This document shows, piece by piece, positions 16,888 through 25,001 of a stretch of 56,805 nt of DNA. Within the stretch, counting starts at the first letter, position 1; every line of letters starts with the position of its first letter. This DNA comes from Flavobacterium sp. 1355 (GTDB lineage Bacteria > Bacteroidota > Bacteroidia > Flavobacteriales > Flavobacteriaceae). Below the pieces are notes generated by a model. It was not told the origin of the DNA, did not search any database, and saw only the letters and a list, made by a program, of their open reading frames with translations. Both the position numbers and the translations under genes were made by a program. Location of the stretch: NCBI RefSeq assembly GCF_017833415.1, contig NZ_JAFICC010000023.1, positions 1-56,805 of the forward strand, read 5' to 3'.

Positions 16888-17169
16888 ATGGAAACTACAA
16901 AACCAGAATCGTGGAATACTCCACAAGCACCAAGAGAAGAAAATAAAAAAGTTGTTGCAGGAATTCTTGCTATTTTATTAGGAGGACTTGGAGTGCATAA
17001 ATTTATCCTAGGATATACACAAGAAGGAATTATTCAGCTTGTTATCAGTATTGTTAGCTGTGGAACAATTGGCGGAATTATTGGTCTTATCGAAGGTATT
17101 ATATACCTGACAAAAACAGACGAAGAGTTTTACCAGACGTACCAGGTTGGTAAGAAAGGCTGGTTCTAA
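16888..17169 (+). CDS. TM2-domain membrane protein
   Basis: This 93-aa protein has a polar N terminus followed by the TM2 domain: KKVVAGILAILLGGLGVHKF, then ILGYTQEGIIQLVIS and a second helix (GTIGGIIGLIEGIIYLT) ending with DEEFYQTYQVGKKGWF. TM2 domains are two-helix membrane units of unknown function. It follows DUF805 copy 1 by 13 bp and is closed by a terminator, so the two form one short operon. Confidence 0.9.
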   Translation: METTKPESWNTPQAPREENKKVVAGILAILLGGLGVHKFILGYTQEGIIQLVISIVSCGTIGGIIGLIEGIIYLTKTDEEFYQTYQVGKKGWF

Positions 17170-17178
17170 ATAGTATAA

Positions 17179-17208
17179 ATCCCATTCGAAAGAATGGGAT
17201 TTTTTTTT
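17179..17208 (+). terminator. GAAA-loop hairpin terminator after the TM2 gene
   Basis: ATCCCATTC (17179-17187) pairs perfectly with 17192-17200 across a GAAA tetraloop and is followed by eight T. It shows that the next DUF805 gene does not start at the in-frame TTG-like codon at 17194, which lies inside this hairpin. Confidence 0.92.
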
Positions 17209-17253
17209 AAGAAATATTCAAAAAAAGTAGGAATTAAAAATAATAATAAATTT

Positions 17254-17661
17254 ATGATTGAATGCTATAAAAAAGTAGTATTTGAAAACTATGCAAATTT
17301 TAATGGCAGGGCTAGAAGAAGTGAATATTGGTATTATAATTTGGTAAGTATAATAATATCTATCATTTTGGCAATAGTAGATTATTTTACTGGATCTGTA
17401 ATTGGAGCCGGCGACCTAGGTATTCTTAGGGGGTTATACAGTCTTTTAGTATTATTACCGGGTCTTGCTGTAATGATAAGAAGATTGCACGATATCGGAA
17501 AAAGCGGTTGGTTTATCTTGGTTTTATTTATTCCTATAGCCGGAATAATTTGGTTTGTTATTTCACTTTGTACAGAAGGAGATAGTGGTTCAAACCAATA
17601 CGGTGCTGATCCTAAAGATGAGTTTGATGAAATGGAAGAAATCGGCAAAGAATTAGTCTAA
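17254..17661 (+). CDS. DUF805 membrane protein, copy 2
   Basis: The start was set at the ATG at 17254, giving 135 aa beginning MIECYKKVVFENYANFNGRA; an upstream in-frame start would lie inside the terminator of the previous gene. The family features are kept: RRSEYWYY, three to four hydrophobic helices, MIRRLHDIGKSGW and SNQYGADPKDEF near the end. It is a close paralogue of the copies at 16449 and 17783 and stands downstream of a terminator, so it needs its own promoter, which I could not identify. Confidence 0.88.
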   Translation: MIECYKKVVFENYANFNGRARRSEYWYYNLVSIIISIILAIVDYFTGSVIGAGDLGILRGLYSLLVLLPGLAVMIRRLHDIGKSGWFILVLFIPIAGIIWFVISLCTEGDSGSNQYGADPKDEFDEMEEIGKELV

Positions 17662-17782
17662 TAATAGTTTTAATTTTTTTTGGAAATGCTTTAAAGACTT
17701 TTTCTATTATAAAAACAACTTTTAGAGGCATAATTTCTTTTTTGGATATATGATCTTGCATTTTAATTTAATTAAAATTATT

Positions 17783-18148
17783 ATGTTTGAAATGTACAAA
17801 AAAGTAGTTTTTGAAAACTACGCAAATTTTAATGGAAGAGCCAGAAGACAAGAATATTGGATGTTCTTTTTAGTTAATTTTATCATTGCTTTTGTTCTTG
17901 GTTTTATTGCGGGATTAATTTCTCCTAAATTAGCATTAATTGGAAATATCTACAGTCTGGCAGTCTTAATCCCGGGAATTGCTGTTGCTGTAAGAAGAGT
18001 ACATGATGTTGGAAAAAGCGGTTGGTTTATTCTTATTCCGATATACAATATAATATTAATGTGTACTGAAGGAGAAAAAGGACCAAATGAATACGGTGCA
18101 GATCCTAAAAATCAACTTGAAGAAATCAACCAGATAGGACAGGAATAA
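17783..18148 (+). CDS. DUF805 membrane protein, copy 3
   Basis: The ATG at 17783 gives 121 aa starting MFEMYKKVVFENYANFNGRA and then RRQEYW, in register with the other two copies; the in-frame extension upstream has no family similarity. It is the shortest of the three, with less sequence between the first and second helices. The loop VRRVHDVGKSGW and tail PNEYGADPKNQL are kept. A strong terminator follows. Confidence 0.88.
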   Translation: MFEMYKKVVFENYANFNGRARRQEYWMFFLVNFIIAFVLGFIAGLISPKLALIGNIYSLAVLIPGIAVAVRRVHDVGKSGWFILIPIYNIILMCTEGEKGPNEYGADPKNQLEEINQIGQE

Positions 18149-18177
18149 ATAGATTCTTTAAAAAAAAATTGTAATAA

Positions 18178-18210
18178 AAAACCCGTTTCATCCGAAACGG
18201 GTTTTGTTTT
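18178..18210. terminator. Bidirectional hairpin terminator between DUF805 copy 3 and the acyltransferase gene
   Basis: AAAACCCGTTTC (18178-18189) pairs perfectly with 18194-18205 across a 4-nt loop, with A and T runs on the outside. It serves the two convergent genes. Confidence 0.9.
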
Positions 18211-18223
18211 ATATCAGCTTTAT

Positions 18224-20026
18224 TTAATCTTCTTTCTCAGATAATTTACGCTCTAATTCTATTTGAAATTCCTCTATAACAGGTTTCATTGTGCTTTCAG
18301 GTATATCTGCGATTCTAATGTACATTAAACCATCTATGGCATTATTAAATAAAGGATCTACATTAAAAGCAACTACACGCGCATTTTGTTTGATATACTT
18401 TTTAATTAAAACCGGTAAACGTAAATTTCCTGGTTCCAGCTCATCAATAATTTTATCAAATTTGTTTAAGTCAGATTCAGCCTCATCAAAAATGAAATCC
18501 TTATCAGCATCTTTCAGTTTTACTTTATAGGCTTTTTTCGGGTGAATATATTGCGCAATGTACGGATCATAATAGTTAGATTTCATAAATTCAATCATTA
18601 ACGATTTCGAAAAATCAGAAAATTGATTGCTGATACTCACACCGCCCAATAAATATTTGTGTTCAGGATAACGTAAAGTCGTATGAATAATACCTTTCCA
18701 CAACAAAAATAAAGGCATTGGTTTTTGCTGGAAATCCTTCACGATAAAAGCACGTCCCATTTCGATCGATTTGTGCATCATATCGTGTAATTCAGGCTCA
18801 AATCTAAAAAGATCATTTAGGTAAAAACCTTCAAGACCGTATTTCGGATAAATTTCAGAACCCAATCCCATACGATACGCGCCTGCAATACGTTTTGTGT
18901 CATCATCCCACAAAAACATATGGTGATAATATTGGTCAAATTTATCTAAATCTATAGATTCATTTGTTCCTTCGCCTACTTCGCGGAAAGTAATTTCGCG
19001 TAAACGGCCAATTTCATGAAGAATATTCGGAATTTCTTTTGCTCTCGCAAAAAAGACCTCGTAGTTTTTACTTTGCAATAAGCGGCAATCGCTGTTTCTT
19101 AAAGCATTAACTTCATCAATCATTTTTAATTCGTTTGCAGGCGTAACGATTTTTTTAGGTGCTTTTGGTATTTTCAGACTCGCTGTGTCAATCAATTTTG
19201 TATCCTTTTCAAAAGGATTTGCAAGCATATAAGTTTTCTTTCTTAAGAATTCTGAATATTCTTCAAAAGATTCAATTTCATTTTGTTCATTGACAGAAAT
19301 CGGCTTACCGATACGTACTTTAATTACACGATCTTTTTGTGTAAGCAATTCAGATGGCAGCTTTGCTGTACGCAGTGTATCATCAATTTTTGAAAGCCAA
19401 TAAAATAATCTGCTGTTTTTTGCGTGAAAATAAATCGGTACAACAGGAACTTTTGCTTTTCTGATTAATTTCAGAGCGCCTTCTTCCCATGGTTTGTCCA
19501 CTACTAATTTTCCATCTTTATAAGTCGAAACCTCACCGGCAGGAAAGATTCCTAAAGGTTTACCATCACTCAAATGGCGTAAAGTTTCCTTAATTCCAAC
19601 CACACTTGATTTTGCATCCTTATGATTTTCAAAAGGATTAACCGGCATAATGTATTTTTTTAACGGAACAATTCGGTGTAATAAGAAGTTGGCGATAATC
19701 TTGAAATTTGGTTCTCTTTCAAGCATTAATTTCAATAGCAAAATGCCGTCAATCCCTCCAAGCGGATGGTTTGAAATGGTAATATAAGCGCCATCTTTAG
19801 GCAAACGTTTTAAATCTTCTTCCGGAATTTCGAATTTAATTTCCATTTCATCCAGAATTCCATTTAAAAACGCAACGTCCTCTAAATGTTTATTATGGTC
19901 ATAAATCTTGTTCAGGGTAGATATCTTAAGAACCTTCATAAGCATCCAGCCCGAAAAAGTACCCAGTACTCCGTACTTGTCAACATTTATTGCCTTTGCA
20001 ACTTCTTTCGCGGTAACTAAACCCAT
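18224..20026 (-). CDS. olsF: Bifunctional acyltransferase, OlsF-like (aminolipid synthesis)
   Basis: This 600-aa protein joins two acyltransferases. The N-terminal part (about 75-270) is PlsC-like: NHPLGGIDG at 86-94 is the acyl-transfer His/Asp motif with five residues between H87 and D93 (PlsC proper has four), and FPAGEVS at 161-167 is the phosphate-site motif. The C-terminal part (about 300-600) is a GNAT-type N-acyltransferase of the OlsB/hemolysin-like family (RLREITFREVGEG, LNDLFRFE, GRAFIVKDFQQKP). This is the arrangement of OlsF, which makes ornithine lipids and is known from Serratia and Flavobacterium johnsoniae. Glycine lipid synthesis is a possible alternative. Monocistronic on the minus strand. 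Confidence 0.7.
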   Translation of the reverse strand: MGLVTAKEVAKAINVDKYGVLGTFSGWMLMKVLKISTLNKIYDHNKHLEDVAFLNGILDEMEIKFEIPEEDLKRLPKDGAYITISNHPLGGIDGILLLKLMLEREPNFKIIANFLLHRIVPLKKYIMPVNPFENHKDAKSSVVGIKETLRHLSDGKPLGIFPAGEVSTYKDGKLVVDKPWEEGALKLIRKAKVPVVPIYFHAKNSRLFYWLSKIDDTLRTAKLPSELLTQKDRVIKVRIGKPISVNEQNEIESFEEYSEFLRKKTYMLANPFEKDTKLIDTASLKIPKAPKKIVTPANELKMIDEVNALRNSDCRLLQSKNYEVFFARAKEIPNILHEIGRLREITFREVGEGTNESIDLDKFDQYYHHMFLWDDDTKRIAGAYRMGLGSEIYPKYGLEGFYLNDLFRFEPELHDMMHKSIEMGRAFIVKDFQQKPMPLFLLWKGIIHTTLRYPEHKYLLGGVSISNQFSDFSKSLMIEFMKSNYYDPYIAQYIHPKKAYKVKLKDADKDFIFDEAESDLNKFDKIIDELEPGNLRLPVLIKKYIKQNARVVAFNVDPLFNNAIDGLMYIRIADIPESTMKPVIEEFQIELERKLSEKED

Positions 20027-20056
20027 GTACTATTTTTAATTTATTAGAGCAGCGAA

Positions 20057-20064
20057 CAAAGATA
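20057..20064 (-). promoter_or_regulatory. -7 box (TATCTTTG) of the acyltransferase gene
   Basis: The minus strand reads TATCTTTG, a full TAnnTTTG match, 30 bases before the ATG. Just upstream, CTAC and GTAG flank five A (plus-strand 20075-20088), a small hairpin that overlaps where the -33 region should be. Confidence 0.5.
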
Positions 20065-20116
20065 ACAAAAAACTCTACTTTTTGTAGTTTCAAACATAAA
20101 CTTTCCACTTTTTTAT

Positions 20117-20124
20117 TACATTTG
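20117..20124 (+). promoter_or_regulatory. -7 box (TACATTTG) of xth
   Basis: TACATTTG matches TAnnTTTG and ends 21 bases before the xth ATG. The TTG at 20082-20084 is too far away to be a normal -33 box. Confidence 0.45.
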
Positions 20125-20145
20125 AAATCCTAAAAAAAAACTGTA

Positions 20146-20907
20146 ATGAAAATTATTTCTTATAATGTAAACGGAATCAGAGCCGCAATTTCAAAAGGAT
20201 TTATCGAATGGTTAAGAGTTTCAAACCCTGATGTAATTTGTCTTCAGGAAATAAAAGCCACGCAGGAGCAAATTCCGACAGATGCAATTACTGATGCCGG
20301 GTACCCATATCAATATTATTATCCTGCTACAAAGAAAGGATATAGCGGTGTCGCTATATTATCAAAAATAAAACCCAACAATGTGGTTTACGGAACTGGA
20401 ATTCACCACATGGATTTTGAAGGACGTAACCTTCGTGCCGATTTTGATGACTGTTCTGTGATGAGCCTGTATCTTCCCTCTGGAACAAATATTGAAAGAC
20501 TAGATCATAAATTTATGTTTATGGATGATTTTCAGGCGTATATAAGCGAGCTAAAACTTACAATCCCAAACCTGATCATTTGCGGAGATTATAATATTTG
20601 CCACGAAGCTATAGATATTCATGATCCTGTTCGTAACAAAACGGTTTCAGGGTTCCTGCCTCAGGAACGCGCCTGGCTGGATGCTTTTATGAAATCTGGA
20701 TTTATTGACAGCTTCCGTCATTTCAATAAAGATCCTCATCATTATTCGTGGTGGAGCTATCGCGCAGGTGCGAGAGGAAACAATAAAGGATGGCGTATAG
20801 ATTATAACCTGGTAAGCGATTCTATGCAGCACCGGTTAAAGCGCGCTGTTATTTTGCCAGATGCAGTACATTCTGACCATTGTCCTGTTTTGGTTGAGAT
20901 TGAGTAA
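20146..20907 (+). CDS. xth: Exodeoxyribonuclease III / AP endonuclease
   Basis: This 253-aa enzyme of the EEP fold cleaves DNA at abasic sites and trims 3' ends in base-excision repair. Motifs are in order: KIISYNVNGIRAA (metal and backbone contacts), CLQEIKA with the metal-binding Glu, SLYLPSGT, ICGDYNICHEAIDIHDP (Asp/Asn active site), WWSYRAGARGNNKGWRIDY and the final VHSDHCPVLVEI with the catalytic Asp-His. Length and motif order fit the Mg-dependent ExoA/Xth family. It is monocistronic. Confidence 0.95.
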   Translation: MKIISYNVNGIRAAISKGFIEWLRVSNPDVICLQEIKATQEQIPTDAITDAGYPYQYYYPATKKGYSGVAILSKIKPNNVVYGTGIHHMDFEGRNLRADFDDCSVMSLYLPSGTNIERLDHKFMFMDDFQAYISELKLTIPNLIICGDYNICHEAIDIHDPVRNKTVSGFLPQERAWLDAFMKSGFIDSFRHFNKDPHHYSWWSYRAGARGNNKGWRIDYNLVSDSMQHRLKRAVILPDAVHSDHCPVLVEIE

Positions 20908-21031
20908 TTTTTGGTATTGTTATTGTTGAAAGAAAAGCAGTTTTGAATTCCATCTAAACTAACTAAAGATTAGTGCGAATTTGAATCTTGGAAAAAAATA
21001 TTAAACGCCCCAAATAAAAACAACTAGTAAA

Positions 21032-21976
21032 ATGATTAAAAAAACCTCAATCGGATTGCTGATGATAGCTATGTCCGCAACATCTTGTGTTTCTAAAAAG
21101 ATTTACAACGACCTTGAATCAAAGTATTCAGACCTAAAAAAAGAAAACCGTTCTATTGCTGACGAAAATTCTGATTTAAAAACGGCTAAAAATCAGTTAG
21201 AACTGGATCGTGATAAGCTGACAAAAGATCTTGCGAGTACTAAAGACGATCTTGCAAAACAAAAAGCAGATCTTGCAGCTGAACAAAAAAAGTACAAAGT
21301 ACTTCAGGACTCTTACAATGCTCTTGAAAAAAACAGCAATGATGCTCTTGAAAGCAATATGGCCAAAAACCGTGAATTACTGGCACAATTAGAAGCAAAA
21401 TCTAAGAAATTAGCCGATGAACAAGCACGTTTAGATAAAACCGCAAGTCGTTTAAAAGAACTTGAAGATATGATTGCAGCAAAAGAAGCGGCAATGAAAA
21501 AGTTAAAAGAAACCTTATCTAAAGCTTTAAATGGTTTTGAAGGTAAAGGTCTTACTGTAGAGCAAAAAAACGGAAAGGTATATGTTTCTATGGAAAACAA
21601 GCTGCTTTTTAATTCAGGAAGCTGGGCTGTTGGTACCGAGGGTAGGAGAGCTGTTGTAGAACTTGGAAAAGTTTTAGGCGATAATCCGGATCTTTCTGTT
21701 CTTATTGAAGGACATACAGATGATGATCCGTATGCAGGTTCAGGACCAATTGCAAACAACTGGGATTTATCTACTAAAAGAGCAACCGCCATTGTCGCTA
21801 TTTTAAGTGAAAACACTAAAATTAATAAGCAAAAATTAACTGCCGCCGGACGTAGTGAATTTTCACCTTTGGCCAGCAATGCAACTCCGGAAGGAAAAGC
21901 TAAAAACCGCAGAATCGAAATCATCTTAACACCAAGATTAGACGAAATCGCAGAGATGCTTAATAGTATTAATTAA
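21032..21976 (+). CDS. OmpA-family lipoprotein with coiled coil
   Basis: This 314-aa protein has a lipoprotein-type signal (MIKKTSIGLLMIAMSATSC, Cys19). Residues about 25-165 form a long charged coiled coil (SKYSDLKKENRSIADENSDL ... KLADEQARLDKTASRLKELE). The C-terminal domain (about 190-310) is the OmpA/MotB peptidoglycan-binding fold: LLFNSGSWAVGTEGRRAVVE, VLIEGHTDDDPY, LSTKRATAIVAIL and NRRIEIIL. It probably ties the outer membrane to the cell wall, with the coiled coil as spacer. A large open frame on the other strand here is a shadow of its codon use. Confidence 0.93.
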   Translation: MIKKTSIGLLMIAMSATSCVSKKIYNDLESKYSDLKKENRSIADENSDLKTAKNQLELDRDKLTKDLASTKDDLAKQKADLAAEQKKYKVLQDSYNALEKNSNDALESNMAKNRELLAQLEAKSKKLADEQARLDKTASRLKELEDMIAAKEAAMKKLKETLSKALNGFEGKGLTVEQKNGKVYVSMENKLLFNSGSWAVGTEGRRAVVELGKVLGDNPDLSVLIEGHTDDDPYAGSGPIANNWDLSTKRATAIVAILSENTKINKQKLTAAGRSEFSPLASNATPEGKAKNRRIEIILTPRLDEIAEMLNSIN

Positions 21977-22014
21977 GAGTCTAAGGTGCTGAGGTACTAA
22001 GATGCTAAGATTTT

Positions 22015-22053
22015 AAAAAAGGGTTCAAAGTTTTGCTTTGAACCCTTTTTTTG
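22015..22053. terminator. Strong bidirectional terminator after the OmpA-family gene
   Basis: The 16-bp stem at 22015-22030 (core GGGTTCAAAG) pairs with 22036-22051 across a 5-nt loop, with A and T tracts outside. Confidence 0.92.
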
Positions 22054-22065
22054 TAAATTTTCATA

Positions 22066-22098
22066 TTGGAATTATCTTCTGATATTTTTGTAACTTTG
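22066..22098 (+). promoter_or_regulatory. Promoter of the toxin-antitoxin operon
   Basis: TTG at 22066-22068, a 22-nt spacer and TAACTTTG at 22091-22098 form a full promoter 18 bases before the ATG at 22117. An in-frame TTG start at 22066 would coincide with the -33 box itself, so the shorter gene start is right. Confidence 0.7.
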
Positions 22099-22116
22099 AA
22101 ACTCAAAAAAAGAATT

Positions 22117-22368
22117 ATGGGACTTCCGGAATTAAAAGATAAAATAAGAAATCAGTTGGATTTAGCAGATGAAAGAGTGTTGCGAATCGTTTCTTCTGTT
22201 TTTGACAATTACTTGAATGAAGTTGTTTCGTATGATGCAGAAGGAAATCCTTTGACATTATCTGAGTATCATAATAGAGTGGAAGAAGGTTTGGATGATA
22301 TAAAATATAATCGAATAATTTCAAAAGAAGATTTGTCAAAAGAAATGCAAGATTGGGATAATGAGTAA
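22117..22368 (+). CDS. Antitoxin of a RelE/ParE-type module
   Basis: The protein is 83 aa from the ATG at 22117 (MGLPELKDKIRNQLDLADER). The N-terminal part is helical (VLRIVSSVFDNYLNEVV) and the C-terminal part ends in an acidic helical tail (ISKEDLSKEMQDWDNE), the usual toxin-wrapping part of such antitoxins. A segment GNPLTLSEYHNRVEEGLDDI lies between. It overlaps the toxin gene by 8 bp, with the antitoxin first, as in most type II modules. It is expected to bind both toxin and its own promoter; the DNA-binding fold was not identified. Confidence 0.8.
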   Translation: MGLPELKDKIRNQLDLADERVLRIVSSVFDNYLNEVVSYDAEGNPLTLSEYHNRVEEGLDDIKYNRIISKEDLSKEMQDWDNE

Positions 22369-22660
22369 TTCTAAATTTAAAATTTTTTGGACAACAAATG
22401 CAAAAGAAGATTTAAAAGAAATTTATGTTTCATTGAAAAACAAAACTTCAAAAGAAACAGCACTTAAAATTAGGGATGAATTGTTTAGTTGTATAGATGA
22501 GATTGTGTTTGCAGAACAGTTTCAATTAGATGAATACAGATTAGATTGTCGAAGAATTATAATAAGAAATTTTAAAGTTCTGTATCAAATTCAGGAAAAT
22601 TCAATTTTCGTTGTTAGAGTATTTAATTCATATCAAAATCCTATGAAAAGTTTAAAATAA
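22361..22660 (+). CDS. RelE/ParE-family toxin
   Basis: This 99-aa protein has the RelE/ParE layout: an N-terminal beta strand with FKIFWTTNAKEDLKEIYVSL, a helical hairpin (KETALKIRDELFSCID), then LDCRRIIIRNFKVLYQIQ and a closing strand FVVRVFNSYQNP. The RRIIIRNFKVLYQ segment is the family hallmark around the active-site strands. RelE-type members cut mRNA on ribosomes and ParE-type members poison gyrase; the sequence does not separate the two. Its start overlaps the antitoxin gene. Confidence 0.88.
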   Translation: MSNSKFKIFWTTNAKEDLKEIYVSLKNKTSKETALKIRDELFSCIDEIVFAEQFQLDEYRLDCRRIIIRNFKVLYQIQENSIFVVRVFNSYQNPMKSLK

Positions 22661-22663
22661 TTT

Positions 22664-22697
22664 AAGGCTCAGAGTTTTAACTTTGAGCCTTTTTTTC
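22664..22697. terminator. Terminator after the toxin-antitoxin operon
   Basis: AAGGCTCAGAGTT (22664-22676) pairs with 22679-22691 with one mismatch and a very short loop, followed by a T run. Confidence 0.85.
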
Positions 22698-22768
22698 ATT
22701 GTAAATTTTCAAAATAATCTTGTATTTTTTTTAACCTTTGGCACATTTTCATTTGAATAATCCGGTTG

Positions 22769-22776
22769 TATCTTTG
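22769..22776 (+). promoter_or_regulatory. -7 box (TATCTTTG) of the aldo/keto reductase gene
   Basis: TATCTTTG matches TAnnTTTG and is 65 bases before the ATG. The leader in between contains several CTTAG/CTAAG words (about 22802-22836), a low-complexity feature also seen at 21979-22008. Confidence 0.5.
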
Positions 22777-22841
22777 AAGCTTTAATTACAAAGAATATAA
22801 ACTTAGAATCTTAGCCACTAAGAACCTTAGAGCCTTAAAAA

Positions 22842-23879
22842 ATGAAATACACAACTTTACCCAATACCAATATAAAAGTTAGTAAAATCTGTCTCGGAAC
22901 CATGACTTTCGGACAACAAAATACAGAAGCCGAGGGACATGCCCAAATGGATTATGCATTAGAAAGAGGCATAAACTTTTTTGACACAGCCGAAATGTAT
23001 TCAGTTCCGGCAAGTGAGGCAACTTACGGAAGTACTGAGAAAATAATTGGCACATGGTTTAAAAAATCCGGTAATCGTGATAAAGTGGTTTTGGCTTCTA
23101 AAATCGCTGGTCCAAACGCAAATTTTGGCTATATGCGCGAAAAACTCGATTTCTCTCCTGCAAGTATTAAATATGCTTTAGAAAACAGCTTAAAACGTCT
23201 TCAGACAGATTATATCGATTTGTATCAGATGCATTGGCCAGAACGCAAAACCAATACTTTTGGACAACGTGCTTTTAAAGTTCAGAATGATGCGTGGGAA
23301 GATAACTTTAGAGAAGTTTTGGAAACTTTTGATGGATTAATCAAAGAGGGAAAAATAAAACATATAGGAGTTTCAAACGAAAATCCGTGGGGAATGATGC
23401 GCTTTCTCGAAGAAAGCAAATATCAAAATCTGCCGAGAATCAAAACGATTCAAAATCCTTATAATTTACTAAATCGTCTTTTTGAAGTAGGTTCTGCCGA
23501 AGTTTCAATGCATGAAAATGTTGGCTTATTAGGATATTCCCCATTAGGATTCGGAACTTTGACAGGCAAATTCCTAACCGGAGAAGAACATCCAAATGCG
23601 AGAATCAAACTTTTTCCACAATATACACGCTATGCCAGCGAACAATGTACACAGGCAACCAAATTGTATCAGGAAATTGCCCATAAACACGGATTAACGT
23701 TGACACAATTGGCGATGGGTTTTGTGTTGCAGCAGCCGTTTCTGACAAGTGCCATTATTGGAGCTACAACATTAGAACAATTAAAAGAAAACATCGATAC
23801 AATTGACATTGTACTTTCAAAAGAAATCTTAAACGAGATTGAAAAAGTTCAGGCTATTATACCTGATCCAGCACCTTAA
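22842..23879 (+). CDS. Aldo/keto reductase (Tas-like)
   Basis: This 345-aa NADPH-dependent oxidoreductase folds as a TIM barrel. The catalytic tetrad is visible: Asp and Tyr in FFDTAEMYS, Lys in VVLASKIAGP and His in LYQMHWPE. The Tas-like subgroup is suggested by the inserted loop VPASEATYGSTEKIIGTWFK and by HIGVSNENPWGMMRFLE. The end VLSKEILNEIEKVQAIIPDPAP is typical. The last 19 bases of the gene are repeated at 25615-25633, beside a broken gene. Confidence 0.92.
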   Translation: MKYTTLPNTNIKVSKICLGTMTFGQQNTEAEGHAQMDYALERGINFFDTAEMYSVPASEATYGSTEKIIGTWFKKSGNRDKVVLASKIAGPNANFGYMREKLDFSPASIKYALENSLKRLQTDYIDLYQMHWPERKTNTFGQRAFKVQNDAWEDNFREVLETFDGLIKEGKIKHIGVSNENPWGMMRFLEESKYQNLPRIKTIQNPYNLLNRLFEVGSAEVSMHENVGLLGYSPLGFGTLTGKFLTGEEHPNARIKLFPQYTRYASEQCTQATKLYQEIAHKHGLTLTQLAMGFVLQQPFLTSAIIGATTLEQLKENIDTIDIVLSKEILNEIEKVQAIIPDPAP

Positions 23880-23884
23880 AAAAT

Positions 23885-23919
23885 AAAGCCTAACAGGTTT
23901 TTATTATCTGTTAGGCTTT
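23885..23919. terminator. Hairpin terminator after the aldo/keto reductase gene
   Basis: AAAGCCTAACAG (23885-23896) pairs perfectly with 23908-23919. It shares the CCTAACAGGTTTTT word with the terminator at 7610-7639 and separates two convergent genes. Confidence 0.8.
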
Positions 23920-23947
23920 ATATAAATTTAGATTAATGGATTAGCTT

Positions 23948-24925
23948 CTATCTAATAGGTCGCGCAGTTGTATTTGTGTCTAATGCCTTTAACTCTCCAC
24001 TAGGAGTTATAAGAACAAAATTTTTATCCACTGCTGGTTTGTTTTTTTTGATTGCAATTTTGACTTCATATTGTACCTGAATCGCAGGTTCTAGCAAGTT
24101 TGGGTTAATTACAAAATCAAATTCGTTGCTCAAAATGGGTTGATAATAAATTGTTGTAGATTTACTTACTTGATTTATAGTAGCAGTTTTTTTTAAATTT
24201 AATGAAGAACTATTAGACGCTTCATAAGATTTGTACATATCTATGGGATAGTTTACTGTGTAACCATCGATTATTTTTTTTTCGGAATCTGCTAATGATT
24301 CTCCTAATAAAATCTCATAGTTCTTTATTTTTTCGTGAACAAGTAATTTTGCCTTATTCATCATTTCTTTCTTGATTGACTCTAATGTGTCGGAGTAATA
24401 ATCATTTCTTGCCAAATCATATATTTCGTTATTTGATAGTATCGAAATAAAGTCATTTAACTGATTTGGGTCAGAATATTTGATTAGAATGTTTTTCTTT
24501 AGTTCAAAACCTGTCGGTATTTCATTATATGTTTTTCGGCTAAAAGTTTTCTTTTCTGTTTCATATTCATAAACGGGAACAAATGAAATCATATCAATAA
24601 AGGTTTCTACATTTTTTTTAAGTTTGATTTCGCTTAGGGATTGATTAATTCGTTTGTCTATTAGCTCGTTTACTTCTTGGGCAGTTTTTCCATTCTGAGT
24701 AACACTAAAAGTGGCGATATAAGTATCTGCTTTTATATTTGCAAGACCTTTAATGCTTACAATCATATCATTTTCTGAAGCTAATTTTACATCAAGAATA
24801 TTTCTACTGGTATACTCATAATTATCATTATTCCTGTTATATGATGCATTCGTTCCAACAGCAACCTGACCAATCATAGCCTGACAAAAAATTAGGGCTA
24901 ACAATTGAAAATTTATTCTTTTCAT
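23948..24925 (-). CDS. SIMPL-domain periplasmic protein, copy 1
   Basis: The ATG at 24923-24925 gives 325 aa with a signal peptide (MKRINFQLLALIFCQAMIGQ); the in-frame extension upstream crosses the promoter and a hairpin and is not coding. The mature protein has the SIMPL (DUF541) pattern: VSIKGLANIKADTYIATFSV near the N terminus, ELIDKRINQSLSEIKLKKNV, and the C-terminal VQYEVKIAI strand. It is a clear paralogue of the gene at 29327-30289 over the full length. SIMPL proteins are exported and mostly uncharacterised. It has its own -7 box but no clear copy of the operator found in front of the paralogue. Confidence 0.85.
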   Translation of the reverse strand: MKRINFQLLALIFCQAMIGQVAVGTNASYNRNNDNYEYTSRNILDVKLASENDMIVSIKGLANIKADTYIATFSVTQNGKTAQEVNELIDKRINQSLSEIKLKKNVETFIDMISFVPVYEYETEKKTFSRKTYNEIPTGFELKKNILIKYSDPNQLNDFISILSNNEIYDLARNDYYSDTLESIKKEMMNKAKLLVHEKIKNYEILLGESLADSEKKIIDGYTVNYPIDMYKSYEASNSSSLNLKKTATINQVSKSTTIYYQPILSNEFDFVINPNLLEPAIQVQYEVKIAIKKNKPAVDKNFVLITPSGELKALDTNTTARPIR

Positions 24926-24950
24926 GTTTTTATTTATTAAAAATTGAAAA

Positions 24951-24958
24951 CAAATATA
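24951..24958 (-). promoter_or_regulatory. -7 box (TATATTTG) of SIMPL copy 1
   Basis: The minus strand reads TATATTTG, 25 bases before the ATG at 24925. Confidence 0.45.
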
Positions 24959-25001
24959 TGAAAGAAAAATCTTATATTTTATTTGAGATGTTTGAAAATA
25001 A

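Noticed and set aside
17194..17253. N-terminal extension of DUF805 copy 2
   Set aside because: It begins inside a perfect GAAA-loop terminator and has no family similarity before the ATG at 17254.
21313..21924. Long minus-strand open frame (203 codons) opposite the OmpA-family gene
   Set aside because: It has no start signal or family match, and the plus-strand gene is unmistakable. It comes from the codon bias of the coiled coil.
21979..22010. CTAAG-rich stretch after the OmpA-family gene as a possible CRISPR-like or satellite repeat
   Set aside because: The words are too short and irregular and there are no spacers. It is low-complexity intergenic sequence, also seen before the aldo/keto reductase gene.
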